From NCBI GenBank assembly GCA_951812925.1, contig OX638369.1, positions 54,634,373-54,698,372 of the forward strand: a stretch of DNA of 64,000 nt, written 5' to 3'. Source of the DNA: Calliopum simillimum. Lineage: Eukaryota; Arthropoda; Insecta; Diptera; Lauxaniidae. Positions 1 through 25,747 of this stretch are shown here, one piece after another. Below the pieces are notes generated by a model that searched no databases, had not been told where the DNA came from, and saw only the letters and a program-made list of their open reading frames with translations. Both the position numbers and the translations under genes were made by a program. Numbering within the stretch: position 1 is the first letter of the stretch; each line of letters opens with the position of its first letter.

Positions 1-1194
1 GTTTGGATATAGTTGAAGGTTGAAAAGAAGTGTGAAATTTTTCCATACCTTGTCCACATTTACATGAAAATACCCATATTGAAAATGTAAAGCCAAACAT
101 GAAGGAAAAGATGATAATTTTTTTTTTATTGATAACAACTCAGACAACTATACAGTTGGTATAAGAGTAATTTAAAAAAAAAGTTGATCTGTTATCAGAG
201 CTTCAGAAATATTAGTACAGGCAAAATAGAAAACCTCTGGCGATTTTTGGAAAAGTGCTTGAACCAAATTCAAAAAAAAAAAAAAAAAAAAATAAAAATT
301 AAAAATTAATTTTCTGGAATAACTGCCAATGTTAAATAGTTCTCTTTCTGTGATTCTATCGTTTAAAGAATTATATCAATGAAATTAACTTGAAAATTCT
401 ACATCTCGCCAAGTAAGCCACTCAAATTAAGAGAATTGACCATATTATTATAGTAGGTACCTTATAGTACTCAGATTAGGGAAAAAATTTACTAAATATA
501 ATAATCATTATGTTCGTTAAATCTGTAGACTATTGTGCCCATACAAGTAGGGAGATACCACAGCCCACAGTGGTATGGCTTTACACATGTTTGAAAAAAA
601 AAAAATATATATAGGAGTGTTCCTATAACAATGAAATTTTGCACGCTTAATTAGTCAATAGACTCGCTTACCTTCCATAGAAAATGACCGTTCTTTTGTA
701 AAAAAAAGATAGAATGCTCCTATGACATTGAAATTTTGTATGTTTACTTAGATGTAGCTAGTCAAGAAATATTCGTAAAAAATGGTCTTGATATGTCAAT
801 GGATACACCTACCTTCCATATACAATTACTAACATTGCAAACTCGCATTGAAAATCACATGACCTTTTTCAAAAAATCGATGAGTTTTTCAATTGATATA
901 TCATTTAAACTATTTACAAAATACTACTTATATAAAGAACGCAATTAAAATCTCTGTAATACCCTATTTTAACTTGCTTAGTTAACCAGAAGAATGCTGA
1001 TTAAGCACTTGAACTGTGACACATTTCCATCACATTTTTGAAATGACATGTATTAGCAGAATATGAGATAGTGTGGAAGGCCTATAACCAGGATAGTTTT
1101 CCATATAAAAAGCTTTTTGAATTGTATGGAAAAGATTAACTAGTTTGTAAAAAATTAGATAGTTTAAAAAAAAAAAACACGGCAGGGAAATTTT
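1..1194. other. Intergenic DNA with a diverged dispersed repeat
   Basis: No gene is visible. The tract is AT-rich with homopolymer A runs (near 270-290 and 593-606). From about 566 it starts with CACAGTGGTATGG and continues to about 930 with phrases such as GATGTAGCTAG and CTACCTTCCATA. These recur in the repeat at about 20780-20990, and the CACAGTGG start recurs at 58503. I read it as an old, truncated copy of that repeat group. The short open frames here have no coding character. Confidence 0.5.
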
Positions 1195-1210
1195 TTTATA
1201 TCTGGAAGTA

Positions 1211-1905
1211 CCTAGGGTATATTCATTTTGACTAGCGTCACCTCCTGAGGCGATAAAGCCATGTCCGTCTGTCTGGCTGTGTGTGGAAATATTTTTCACG
1301 GAAAAACTAACCAAGATAATTCGATGAAATTTGGCATAGTTGCTTTGTCGTAAAAGTCAGCTCGAAGAGTTTACAATTAATGTTCTTCGTGTTTGAGTGA
1401 AATTTGGTTGGATTATCTCAAAAAACCCTTTCATTATATAATTCTTAAACTTTTGCTTATATGGGAGATGCCACGCCCTCTTGTCTGAGTTTACCTAGAT
1501 CTTGCGTTTAGCTTGCATTTATAGATCCGAGTGTTTAAGTGTAATTTGGTTGGGTTATCTCAAAAAACGCTTTCCGTATAACATTTTGAAACTTTTGTTT
1601 ATATGGGAGGTGCCACACCCTTTAGTCCGAATTCCCTAGTGTTTATGTGTATTTTGCTTCTGTTATTGCAAATATCGCTCTTATTATTGCATTTTGAATA
1701 TATTTTTTGTATGGGCGGTAGGCGTGTCCGTTGACCGATTTCGCTCATTTTCAATCCACGACGGAGGCAGAATACCAAATTTCATTAAATTATGTTACTC
1801 AGTTTTCCCAAAAAATGTATTTCCACACACACCCAGCCAGCCAGACGGACGGACATGGCTATATCGACTCAGGAGGTAACGCTGATCAAGAATATATATA
1901 CTTTT
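1211..1905. repeat. Inverted pair of a dispersed CCATGTCCGTCTG repeat
   Basis: The left end (about 1211-1286) reads into CACCTCCTGAGG then GCCATGTCCGTCTGTCTGG. The right end (about 1820-1905) carries the same text on the other strand (CCAGACGGACGGACATGGC, then GACTCAGGAGG). The interior has two partial direct copies of an AATTTGGTTGG...ATCTCAAAAAA...ATATGGGAGRTGCCAC segment (about 1390-1475 and 1540-1620). A third, single copy of the GTCCGTTTG-type end is at about 29935-29990. It is probably a non-autonomous dispersed element; I cannot assign a class. Confidence 0.6.
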
Positions 1906-1999
1906 CCATACCTGCCACGCCTCCTTCTCTGCGTTACAAACGGAAGGACAAAGTGGGTGTAGGGTATAAAAATATTTTCAAAACGCAATATTCAGGTAT

Positions 2000-2177
2000 G
2001 TTCTGAAAATCGATTCACTTCGGAATCGTAATTAAATCAGTCTTCAAGAGCTCTGCATTGGGACAAATAAGATGGAATTGGATTTGTATTTCAACAAATG
2101 AAATTTGCTAATTTCGATTTGTGGAGCTCTTGAAGACTGATTAAACTCCGATTTCGAAGAGAATCGGATTTCAGAAC
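2000..2177. repeat. Short hairpin element with ~55 bp inverted repeats
   Basis: The left arm starts GTTCTGAAAATCGATTC and runs to AATCAGTCTTCAAGAGCTC. The right arm is its imperfect reverse complement, ending at 2177. The arms are about 55 nt and enclose about 65 nt of unique sequence. There is no coding capacity. It is MITE-like and sits inside the dispersed-repeat cluster. Confidence 0.7.
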
Positions 2178-2690
2178 ATGCTTGATTAAGAATATTATTT
2201 GTGATAACGGAAACAAAATACATATAAATACTATGTATAGTAAATACAAGCTCTGAACAAAAACTAGGTGTATTGTGATAAGAGGACGTAGCACACCTGC
2301 TATATAAGCAGCAGTTTAAACATGCTATACTGAAAGCGTTTTTTGAGACAATCCAACCGAATTTCACTCAAATACTAAAAATATTAAATGCATGCACTTA
2401 GCAGAAACTGGTGCACTCGGATAAAAGGGCGTGGCACCTCATATATAAGAAAAAGTTTCAAAATGTTCTACTGAAACAAGCAAAATTTACGTAATACTGT
2501 AATGCAAGCGTTATTTGAGGTAATAAAACCAAATTTTGCACAGATTCTTAGAATAGTTAGTGCAACATCTCAACAAAACTAAGTGAAGGGGATGGGGACC
2601 CCCAACCTCCCACACAAGATACATTTTCGTTGTAGGGTATTTATTTTTTGGCTAGGCCAAGAGCAACACTCTTTTTGACAAATGTTAAAT
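2178..2690. repeat. Dispersed repeat with copies at ~30150 and ~61240
   Basis: It contains the ordered phrases AGTAAATACAAGCTCTG, AAGAGGACGTAGCAC, TCTACTGAAACAAGCAAAATT and TTTTTTGGCTAGGCCAAGAG. The same phrases in the same order, with substitutions, occur at about 30150-30345 (AAGAGGGCGTGGTACC) and about 61240-61630 (AAGAGAGCGTAACACC ... TTTGGCCAGGCCAAAGG). No open frame is conserved between the copies, so this is a non-coding repeat family of unknown class. Confidence 0.6.
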
Positions 2691-4619
2691 GCAAACAAAT
2701 AAAAAATTTTACAATAAACAGCAATTTAAAGCTAAAATCAAAAATTTTTTCAAAAGAATTTAAATAAATAGTGAAACATGGTTAAGCGGTGCCTGGATTA
2801 GTGGGAAACCTCTACTAGACTCACTTCAAGATCCCAGCACTTTAGCATCAATATTCCTCTATTACTGGTATTATTAAACCTCTTTATCTAAGATATGATT
2901 CTTTAAGTTTTTGTGCATTGCGACCGTTTTAGTCCGTGGGCCCAGCCCTAAAAAGTGATTCATGACCACACTGCTGAGACTTCGTGTATTTAAAGTTCAC
3001 GTCTAGTCGGACAAATTTTGAGAGTAGGGAAGTATGGTGGTGGGGCGCTTACCGTTTACCATTAAAAATTTTTTAATATGTAAAAGTATAAAAAATTCTG
3101 TCGGACAAAAATTTTTAGTCGTTTGACGCGTCCGACACGCTGAATATGCCAAACTTACGAAATAAAAAAAATTATTATCCAAGAGCCAATTGTTCAGAAA
3201 AAATATTCACAATCTAGAGGTAACATTGTCAGACAATTCTAGGGGGGTCTACTTATTTTCGGACGTACTGAAGTTAAGGGTTCCGTTTCGTTAGCTCAAG
3301 CATATTGCAATCATAGGTAGGAAAGCTTAGAAAATTAAAGTAACATCATTTGGTAAAACGGACAATCTTCAATATCGTAAGGACTATCTGGTTGAAATAA
3401 GCTTTGAGATAAATTGTTGTAGCTCAGTTCTTTTTTCTAGCGCTGTGGGACGCGGAAGAATATTTTTGTGATTTTTCTTTTACACATTTTATGAAGGCAT
3501 CTTTATGCACAATTCTACATTTGAATTTTTTAGATATTTCATTTTGCTTAAAATCTTATAGAGTTGATATAAGCTGTGAGCCACTGTAGTAAACTGTCCT
3601 GTTAGTAACAGAATAAATTTCACAAAAAAAGTCCAACGGTGTCATCAAACGTTCTTTAAGTACTAACAATTTTCAAAAGACAGCGGCTGATGCTCCCCTT
3701 CTCCCTTAGTAATGCCTAATGTATAGAATTAAATTGTCAATATTTCATTTTCTCAAGCACAACTGATGTCAGCTGTTACAGTTACATAGTTAATGCAATC
3801 CCAATTGTGTCGTGCTCTGCTCTTAACAGTGTTGGTGGTGCTATTTTTCCCTTGTCGTATAGAATATATTTTCACCTATATTTAAAGTACATAGCGTGTT
3901 TACTTTTATTCATTTTGTAGTGTTATTTGTCATACTTTAATTTAAGCAAAATGTATAAAAAGAGACTTCACTAACGTCACACTTTCATGTATCACGCGTA
4001 ATTTATTGGGCCTTATAAATTTTGTTTTGCTTACGTTAGTTGACAAAAATTCAAAACTTCGAGATTTAAGAAGATTTTCTTAATTGACGATAATGAACAG
4101 AGGCTGTGCTTTATTCGTGCTCTCTTTCTCGAGATTGAATGAAATGAAAAAAATTTTTTAATGTTAATAATTGGAAAAAAATCTGTGAGAATAATATGCC
4201 TTTGTCAATCAAAAGCAATATAGTAATTTTGAAACTTTAACGGTTAGATTACGTACAATTTGTCATTAAATGTTGCAATTAATTTTGTACTTTTTTTTTT
4301 TGAAAACTTATCGCTTTAGACACAATAGCAAATCTTATCTACGAATTGTTTGCTTATATTCCTTTCACATGCGCATTTTAGCACAAATAAAACAATACGC
4401 TTTATATGTATATATATATGTATTATTACCAAAAAAAGAAAAAGAAAATGAAAAAAATTCGGCAATCTTATCACTAATTTCGACGTAATCTCCCTTAAAC
4501 CATGCGAACACAGTTTAGTTAGAAATTAGCTTCAATAATAAAATTCTTTTTTTCCATTGCCGCTGTTAGCCACAGTTTAAACAGTTGGTTAATATTTTCT
4601 TTAAATTTTATTGTTTTTT
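2691..4619. other. Intergenic region upstream of Su(dx), no gene seen
   Basis: AT-rich sequence with no coding-like frame and no clear repeat. It presumably holds the distal promoter and possibly non-coding 5' exon(s) of the gene that follows. I cannot place a core promoter here by eye. Confidence 0.4.
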
Positions 4620-4769
4620 TCAGTTGCAGTCTTGTGAAAATCATTTAATAAGTAACAGCTGATACATATATACGAAGTATAGTGACAAGAAGAAATAATA
4701 AATAATAATTAATTGTTAAGGAGGAGACGCGCATTTAAAAAGCGTCAATTAAATTGTAAATCGTTTAAC
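4620..4769 (+). promoter_or_regulatory. Su(dx) 5' leader: initiator or leader splice acceptor
   Basis: TCAGTT at 4620-4625 matches the arthropod initiator (TCAKTY), so transcription could start here. However, it is preceded by a long T-rich tract ending in TTTTTTTCAG, which is equally a good 3' splice site. In that case 4624-4769 would be the untranslated start of the first coding exon and a non-coding exon would lie upstream. No in-frame ATG precedes 4770, and in-frame stops occur upstream. Confidence 0.45.
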
Positions 4770-18226
<13,457 letters not shown>

Positions 18227-19300
18227 AGCAGGGTTTTTGTATGTTTTGATGAAGCAGTGCTTGGTGAAGATTGGATAATTGATTTAAGTATTTTAGTTGT
18301 GATTGGAATCGTTGCTTTTATGTTGAACAACGAAAGATTATCATTTTTCTTTTGAAAAAAGACAAAATAAAAATAATTACATTAGAGAAAAAAACAAAAA
18401 AATTGTTGCTTTTACATAGCATTGTTGATGAGATACGTACACCTTATTAATAAAATTTCCTGCTTGAAAATAAATTACGTATTTAATAATTTTTGTAAAA
18501 AATTTTATTTTCATTAAGTATGTACTACTACAAATTCGTTATTGCAGCCTAAATGCAAACAAAACTAATTAGCAACATAAAAGAACGTATTATTTTTAAA
18601 CAAAAGAAAAAACAAACATTTCTTTATTTTAGAATTCATATCATTTGGATAACTATCAAATATTTTACATACCTACATACATATTTTATTTTTGCTATAT
18701 TATGTTAAGTTTTTATTTTTAATGTTGATTTTTATAAAACATTTTATTTACAAATATAATATGTAATTGTATATATAAATTTAATAGAAATAAAAGAAAA
18801 AGAAAAGCATTAAGTAAACAAAACAATTAATAAAAGTTAAAAAACAAATATAAAGCAAATATCATATGTTAAAAACAAAATACTTAAAAAGAAATCAATT
18901 TAGTAAAACAAATTCAAATTAAATACAAAACAAAACAACAAAAAAAGTAGGCAATGTTCAAATAAACAAATTGTTAAATTTAACCCAACAAAATTAACTG
19001 TATTGTGAAGGCAAACAAACTTATTGCAAAATATCGTAACGAAATGAATACACCGGCAAAAATAAAACAAATAATTAAATATATATATATGTATGTATAA
19101 CGAGATTTTATCACAATGAAATAAAAAAATATGATATTTATGCAAATTGTACGACTTAACAAGAAATGAGAAAAAGAAATAATATTGATACGATATAGTA
19201 TATAGTTTAATATAATGTATATGTATAATAAAATTACAAAGCAAATAAATTTATGAAAAAACAAAACAATATACTTTAATTGTGTCTATATTTTCATGCT
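18227..19300 (+). terminator. Su(dx) 3' UTR and polyadenylation region
   Basis: Very AT-rich, with AATAAA hexamers at 18366, 18449 and 18469 and further ones downstream (for example near 18790 and 18831). Several alternative 3' ends are likely; which is used cannot be told from sequence. Open frames on the minus strand (18900-19264) are low-complexity and not credible genes. Confidence 0.6.
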
Positions 19301-19865
19301 AACCAAAACTAAACAGCATACCTATCCTTTTGCCATACTTTGTAAATAAGTACTATGTGACAATGGAAGACGGGAGTTGGTTTTAAATGAAATAGCTATG
19401 TGAAATTAAAATTATGCTCTTAAAAACATAGTAATATGAACAACGTACAATGTCGTGGTAAAGAAAAAAAAACCCGCTTAACAATTTATCATCTTCCGAT
19501 GCACAGCCAGCCTTCCAGAGGGAAAACCGTCTTTGCAATTACTTTATAAAGAGATGAAGCGAAAAAAAAAATTACATTAATAATAAATGTTATTTTGCAT
19601 TTTAATAGAGTGTGAAAATTGTAAAAACCACATTAATATTGTAAACTGGGGATAACCAGGCAGCAACGCTCGCGAAGGGATACCATACAATAACGGAAAT
19701 ACCACAAGAGAAAAAATTATACTAAAAAAAATCTCATTTTAGCGTCTGCAGCAGTTGTTCCCAACCTTACTATATGTAAGATAATTTTTAAATACAATGG
19801 AATCTCCTATGTTAAAGTGTTGAAAAAATTTAAACTTTCTCGGTTTTCACGAAAATTGGCAAATA

Positions 19866-20332
19866 CAGCCTTGGCCAAAAGTATAAGGCACCCCAAAAAC
19901 TGCATACTTTATGTTTTTCTAATTGAGAAATGAATAAATGCTTATCATAAATACGATGCCGGGTTCATTAACCATTACATGAAACAATAATCGGCATTTT
20001 TTTAAGGTCATAAAACAAATGGTGACCAAAAACAAAAGACTCGGATTTTTCGCCTTTTTATTGGTCAATGTTTTTTAATTTTTTTCGGTACTCCAAGGAG
20101 TAAAATAGCTTTTGGGTGTTACCGTGAATCAATATTCCCGGGGAGTTTTTCTCAGACTGCCGTGCATTGTATATTGCATTTTGAAAAAATTCTCCGGGAA
20201 TATTGATTCACGATAACCTCCTTTATTTCGGTTTAAGTCAATAATTTGACAACTAAGTAACTGATTTTACAATGCCAAAGTTATAAAATCAGTAGCAAAT
20301 TATGGGGTGCTTTACACTTTTGGCCAATAAAC
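19866..20332. mobile_element. Tc1-like MITE with TA flanks
   Basis: TA at 19864-19865 precedes CAGCCTTGGCCAAAAGTATA; the right end is the reverse complement of GTTTATTGGCCAAAAGTGTA with TA at 20333-20334. Both arms continue into AAGGCACCCC / AAAGCACCCC. At 467 bp with no transposase it is a deletion derivative of a Tc1-type transposon. A second hairpin (20118-20218, CGTGAATCAATATTCCCGG and its reverse complement) sits inside and looks like a separate small insertion. Confidence 0.75.
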
Positions 20333-20769
20333 TATTGATTTTCTATAAATAATGTTGATTTGTATTTACGAAGAAATTATCGTTTAGGATATACATATTC
20401 GATAAAATCGAATTTTTCGACTTTTTGCGGTTTTTCAAGAATATTTCCTAAAGGCTTAATTTTTCGTTAATGCAAATCAACATTTTCTGTAGTATCTGTA
20501 ATTCTCCACAAATGAGACTCTAATACTTTTTATCGTTCGACTTACCGTTTTCATCAGAAAGTCTCCTAAATGAAAAGTAATTCAAACCACACAGATGACG
20601 GAACAGGCCTTTTAATGTCAATTTAAAAAGTTTCAAAATGGCGGATCCAAATTTTTAATAAAAAGCCAAACCAAAAAGGTCGGCCAGACAGATTTATAGA
20701 AAATTCATTAAGGAAGATTTTAAAAAAATTTCGTTTTAATCGGTTAATTTTTATGGTCGGAAAGTTGAT

Positions 20770-21780
20770 TTTAACAAAAAAAAGTATGGTATGGCGCTAT
20801 ACATTTTTTGGGAAAAAAATAGGAGGAGCGCTCCAATGGCAATGAAATTTCGCATGCTTAATAAGATGTAGCTAGTTAAGAAGTATTTCAAAAATGGGCG
20901 TGATACATCGACGGGCTAAGCCATAGAAAATGTGCTAAATTTCATGTATTTGTCAATGCTGAAATCAAATCCGGATTTAAAATTGCTCTATCATCGTTTT
21001 TGAGATATTCTAACCTGAAAGTTTCAGAAACCCGATGTTTCAGGTTATAAAGAGGACTCAACACTAAATATATCATATATTCTTCGTCTTGATATTACTT
21101 TAAAAAGTTAAGATAATTTTAAAATGAAATTTAAAAATCGTATGTGGATTCTCATATGCAGCCCAATTCTAAATATTCACTCGGATTTATCTCGGGAAAA
21201 AAAATCCTGCTATTCTAAACGCACTGGGAAAAGCAAAATTGGGAAAGAGAGTTTCGAATTTTCGAAATCTTTTTAAGTACAGAACAGAATTTGCCAACTG
21301 CTTTTATGTATTAATTTGGCCCTTATTTCCACAGATTTCTAAAATATTACAGGCTAAACAAGCCCTGTGTTCTTTTATGTGATGCCTAATTTTTCCACCG
21401 GTAGTTTTTTCTCCCTTTCGAAGTTCATTTGGAATAGGAGGAAAAGGAAGTGAGAAGAAATTCTTGAGAATCTTAATTTGGAATAGGAGAAATGGGAAAA
21501 GTGAAAAAATTTTCGCGGGTTTTCTATTCAGAATTGGGCTGATGATTTTTAACTTTCATGGTGTCATTTAAGAATGTTCTTAACTTAGAAAAACAAAATC
21601 ATACAAGAATAATTCATAGCTTATTCTGAAGACAAAAAACAGTACTGAACTATGCTATATTTAGTTGAAAAGGTCAAAAATTTTTGTGTCCTCCATACAG
21701 CATCAAAAATCAAGTTTTTTGAACTTTTAGGTCAAAATACTCAAAAACCATACGTCATACAGCAATTCTGATAATTTTTT
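20770..21780. repeat. Diverged foldback repeat
   Basis: The arms face each other around about 21340: GCAGCCCAATTCTAAATATTC (about 21159) against ATTCAGAATTGGGCTG (about 21526), extending outward with AAATTTAAAAATCGTATG on one side and TTTTTAACTTTCATGG on the other. The right arm has ATTCATAGCTTATTCTGAAG, the core phrase also present in the 5361-6499 and 26394-28469 elements. The left part (20780-20990) matches the repeat near 566-930. Confidence 0.55.
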
Positions 21781-22089
21781 TTTCCACAAAAAAGTTTTTC
21801 GACCTTTCTCAAAAACCGCATAAATATAAAGTATTGCTTTTTTTCTAAGTTCAATAACGAACAAAATGAGCAATGTCCGATCAAAATCGGTGCACCTACA
21901 ACAAAATTAGATATCTTCGTGGACTATGGATATCAGTAAGACAATACAAACTGTAAAGAGTGGCTTTGGCCTTCTTTAAGGGACTTTGTTGGGTGGTACA
22001 GGCAACAAAATCTACATACCGTTCTCGATAGCATTTAGCTTTTGCGTCTCCGATTTTTTTGAAACTTTTTTGTCTTATAGTTGAGGTTA

Positions 22090-22900
22090 GCATCTATGAT
22101 TTTTTAAAATTTTTTTCATCGAGCCGAAAATTCCTCATTTCCGGGAGAGAACAAAACTGTACACCGGCCCCCATTAATTTTTCATCTTCAACATTTTTTT
22201 TTGAATGTACTAACCCCTTTTATCCAGCCCTTAAGGGGGCTCCCATACAAAATTTTGATAATAAAAAAAATTCCTCATTGCTGGGAGAGGGAAATAATGT
22301 TCAACGACCCTCATTAACTTTTCCTCTAAAATAATTTTCTCAAACATATTATTCCTTTTTTTCCTACTAATTAAGGGGCTTCCACACAAAATTTTGATAA
22401 AAATGTCAAAAAAATTTCTCATCGCCGGGAGAGAGAAAAAATGTTAACCGTCCCCCATTAATTTTTCCTCTCCAACATTTCTTTCAAACATGCTTTCCCA
22501 TTTTTTTCACTCCTTAAGGGGCTCCCCATACAAAATTTTGATAAAAACATCAAAAAAATTCCTCATGCCCAGGAGATGAAGAAAACGTTCACCGAACCCC
22601 ATTAATTTTTCCTCCTCAACATTTTTTTGAACATACTATTCCACCCCTTAAGAGGCCTCCCATACAAAATTTAGATAGAAATAATCACCTTTTTTAGGGG
22701 GGTCTTTAAGAGGTGGATAAAAGGGGCTAGTATGTTCGAAAAAAATGTTGGAGAAAAAAAAAAAAATAATGGTAATGGTTGATTAATTTTTCCTCTACCG
22801 GTAACGAGGAATTTTTTTGATATTTTTATAAAATTTTTACCAAGTTTTACGTTGGACGTAAATATGTTCATACTTATATCCACACCTAAAGCACCTTGCA
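22090..22900. repeat. Minisatellite, ~130-bp units
   Basis: About five imperfect units, each with CCCATTAATTTTTCCTC, CAACATTTTTTT, CTTAAGGGGCTCCCATACA, AAAATTTTGATAAAAA and ATTCCTCAT...GGGAGAG. The last part (about 22690-22840) is in reverse orientation. Open frames repeat the same peptides and are artefacts of the array. Confidence 0.75.
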
Positions 22901-24054
22901 AAAAGTGGGGGGCTTAAAGGTGGGAGCGTTGCACCTTCATAAGAAAACTAAAATGCTATACCTCCGCATTTGTAGCCGCTATCATTATAAAACTTGGTAC
23001 ATTATATTACCCATTTTTTATCTAGATAGAAAAGATGGATATCATTCAAATTAAAATCATCGCGCCACTTACAGGAAAGGGCAGAACAATGTTTGCCGGG
23101 CCAGCTAAGTAATTTTAAATAAAAATCAAAATTATTTTGTTGTGCTCTGGGCAAGTTTGCTACTTCCAAAAAGTGTCTTTCTAAATAATTCGTACAACAG
23201 CTGCTGCCTACTAGGATACTTCAAGCACAAGGCATATCCGCGTGCTTCAAAGTCCGCAAACCTAATCACAGCAAACACACACATATGCTTTGGTTACCCA
23301 ATACCACATATTACCCATATTTGGTTGTAGTTTTGCGGGATCATAAATTTGGCCGCTGGGTTTGTACGAATGTTGTGAATGTGTGCGTGCGTTAAATTTA
23401 GCATTTGTATTTAAAATGTATTCCATTGAGATTTGGTGTTGTATTTGTTTTCGCAGTAGTGTTGTAACAAGTCTGCATCTAATCGTCTGTTATTTTTGTT
23501 GGTGTTTGTGGCAATGGCAACTTTTTCCTCATTTCCAGCCAACTAACTTCCGTTTCCGGTAAAAATTATTAAAATATAAATTCTATTGCAATGTTGCTGT
23601 ATGTGTGTGTTTCGCGCCACAAAACACACAATGATTTTGTTTATTTACATATTTAAATTAGTGGTTAATTATTGAAATTTAAATTATGCGCCTGCGGTAT
23701 ACAAAGTTGTTTTTGTTTTTGTTTTCGTTTCGATTGTTTTTGTTTTTACATTGCAGCGCGGAACCTTACACGCTTCATTTGCATTTAAAGTGTGGATTAT
23801 GTGACAAATAAGTAAGCTAATGAACAATTTAAATAAAACATATTTTTGGCAGACTTCATATGCTGTAATTAAGTGCGAGATTAGTTTTGCACATCTATTT
23901 ATTTTTATCATCAAAGCATCCACAAATCTTATGATTGGAGGAACAAAAAGAGATCTAGAAAGAATAACCTCTATGACGAGCACTAATCCGTGTCTCAGTA
24001 CTTAGGGAAGAAATAATGAAATGAAATATTGCCCAAACAATATGAAATGACGGC
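22901..24054. other. Intergenic region; one possible minus-strand exon
   Basis: Mostly AT-rich with no clear repeat. On the minus strand 23258-23127, after an acceptor-like GTGATTAG, a 40-odd codon open stretch reads FADFEARGYALCLKYPSRQQ and on to a stop. The composition is protein-like, but I do not recognise it and it may be chance. Confidence 0.25.
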
Positions 24055-25690
24055 GTACAGTGGTCTAGAATGCTATTCTAGCCGGTTATAAGTCTTTTTT
24101 GGTTATTTTTAATAAAATAAAATATCAGATTTTAGGTTTTTGGGGTCGCTGATTCCAAATCTGGAAACCATATTTTAAAAATCAAAATGCTGGATTCAAA
24201 ATGACGGACAATTTTCTAAATAAATATTTGTAACTCAACAGAATTGTGGTAAGGCGCTTTGAAGGTCGTTAACTACGAGTTCAGATTTTTTTTACTTTGG
24301 ATGTAGTATGTCCAATCCTCACTTTTGGCTCTCTAGTTTGGTGGCCAGCTATTAGCAAGGGCTACAATCAGACAAAACTAGAGAGGGTGCAAAGGACCGC
24401 CTGTGTCGGTGTAACGGGGGCACTGAGATCATGCCTTACCGCAGCTCTTAATGTCATTTTACACCTGTTGCCTCCTACCTCTTTTGTTAAAGCATATGCT
24501 TCATGCAGTGCAGTCAGACTCAGGGAAACTGGCTGTTGGGTGCCAAAGTAGTATGGCCATTTTTCATCCTTGAAAATCTGCAAACAAAACTTACCAGGTT
24601 AACAGACTGCACCTGTTCATACTCAGTTTTGATATCAACTTTCGGGTATGGCTTCCAGAGAGAGCTCAGTGGAAAGATGGCATCGTTAATCTAAACTTTG
24701 AAACCCTTATATACACAGATGGCTCCAAGATGGAGTGTGGTGTTGGTGCGGGAGTATTTTCAAAAGACCTGAAATTATCTCACTTATTTCGCTTGCCAGA
24801 TTCAGTCAGCGTTTTCCAGGCAGAAGTTTTGCCATCCTCGAAGCCTGCAAATCATTAGAGAATATTAATACTATTTCCGGAAAGGTGGCAATCCCCTCGG
24901 ACAGTCAGGCTGCCGTTCGAAGCACTCAACAATAATAAAATCTAAATTGGTAGTGGATTGCAAGGAAAAATTAGAGAGACTGGGGCGTCGATTTGATCTT
25001 GCGCTCGTTTGGGTTCAAGGTCATAGGGACATCGAAGCCAACGAAAAAGCTGACGAACTGGCAATGAATGGCTCATCTCTGAACGCCACCAGTGCGGTAA
25101 TAGGACTAACTGGATATAGATATCGTTAGTTAGGTAATTAAAATTTTCACATCCACATATACCAGTCTGTCGGGTCTCTTTTGTGGTATTAAAATGGCAC
25201 ATTTAGTGCTACTTAGGGTTAAGTTTGCTTCGCTAAACTGCCACTCTAACCTAACCTCAGAATCAAATTTTTTGAAAATAAAATGGCGGACCCAAAATGG
25301 CGGACAATTTTCATAAAAAATGATACCCTAACAAAATTGCTGATACGAGGTTTTTAATACCGCTGATTCAAAATTCGAGATAAATTTTTTTAAAAACAAA
25401 ATTACGTATCCAAAATGGAGCATCCAAAATGGCACATAATAATATTCTCAAAAAATAGTTTTATCACGACAAAATTGCGGCTAGGGGGGTTTTTTCAAAA
25501 CATAGTTGTAGATCACGACTAAATTGTGGCTCGGAAAGTTTTTGAGCCCGCGAATTCCAAATAATGGATAAAATTTTTCGAAAACAAAATGTAGGAAAAT
25601 TTCGGATTACATGTAACTTGGGCGTGTCCTTGATCCGATCATTCCTATTTTCAGCTTAATGCTAGATGATACCGATTGTATCTCAGATAT
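24055..25690. repeat. CACAGTGG-family repeat interrupted by a LINE
   Basis: It starts TACAGTGGTCTAGAATGCTAT, matching the reverse complement of the right end of 58503-60158. The text continues with GGGTCGCTGATTCC and AAAATGACGGACAATTTTC, stops at about 24285, and resumes after the LINE at about 25255 with AAAATGGCGGACCC, ACGACAAAATTGCGGCTAGG and GATCCGATCATTCC, all of which have counterparts in 58503-60158. The orientation is opposite to that copy. The far end is not clear. Confidence 0.6.
24292..25245 (+). mobile_element. LINE 3' fragment (RT thumb and RNase H)
   Basis: An open segment from 24297 reads VCPILTFGSLVWWPAI, KLERVQRTACVGVTGALRS and VKAYASCSAVRLRETG, the standard post-catalytic region of RNase H-bearing LINEs. 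RNase H pieces follow: YTDGSKMECGVGAGVFS (about 24713), VFQAEVLPSS (about 24815), DSQAAVRS (about 24900), then WVQGHRDIEANEKADELA (about 25010). There are two or three frameshifts and no catalytic RT core, so this is a 5'-truncated, dead copy. It is a different copy from the one in Su(dx) intron 6. Confidence 0.85.
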
Positions 25691-25747
25691 CAAAAGCAAA
25701 ATCTACTCTGTAATACTTTTCCCACAAGCCTACATAATGCTTTTCCT

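Noticed and set aside
18900..19264. Minus-strand frames of 94 and 114 codons downstream of Su(dx)
   Set aside because: Extremely AT-rich 3' UTR sequence; Phe/Ile/Tyr/Asn-only peptides typical of chance frames.
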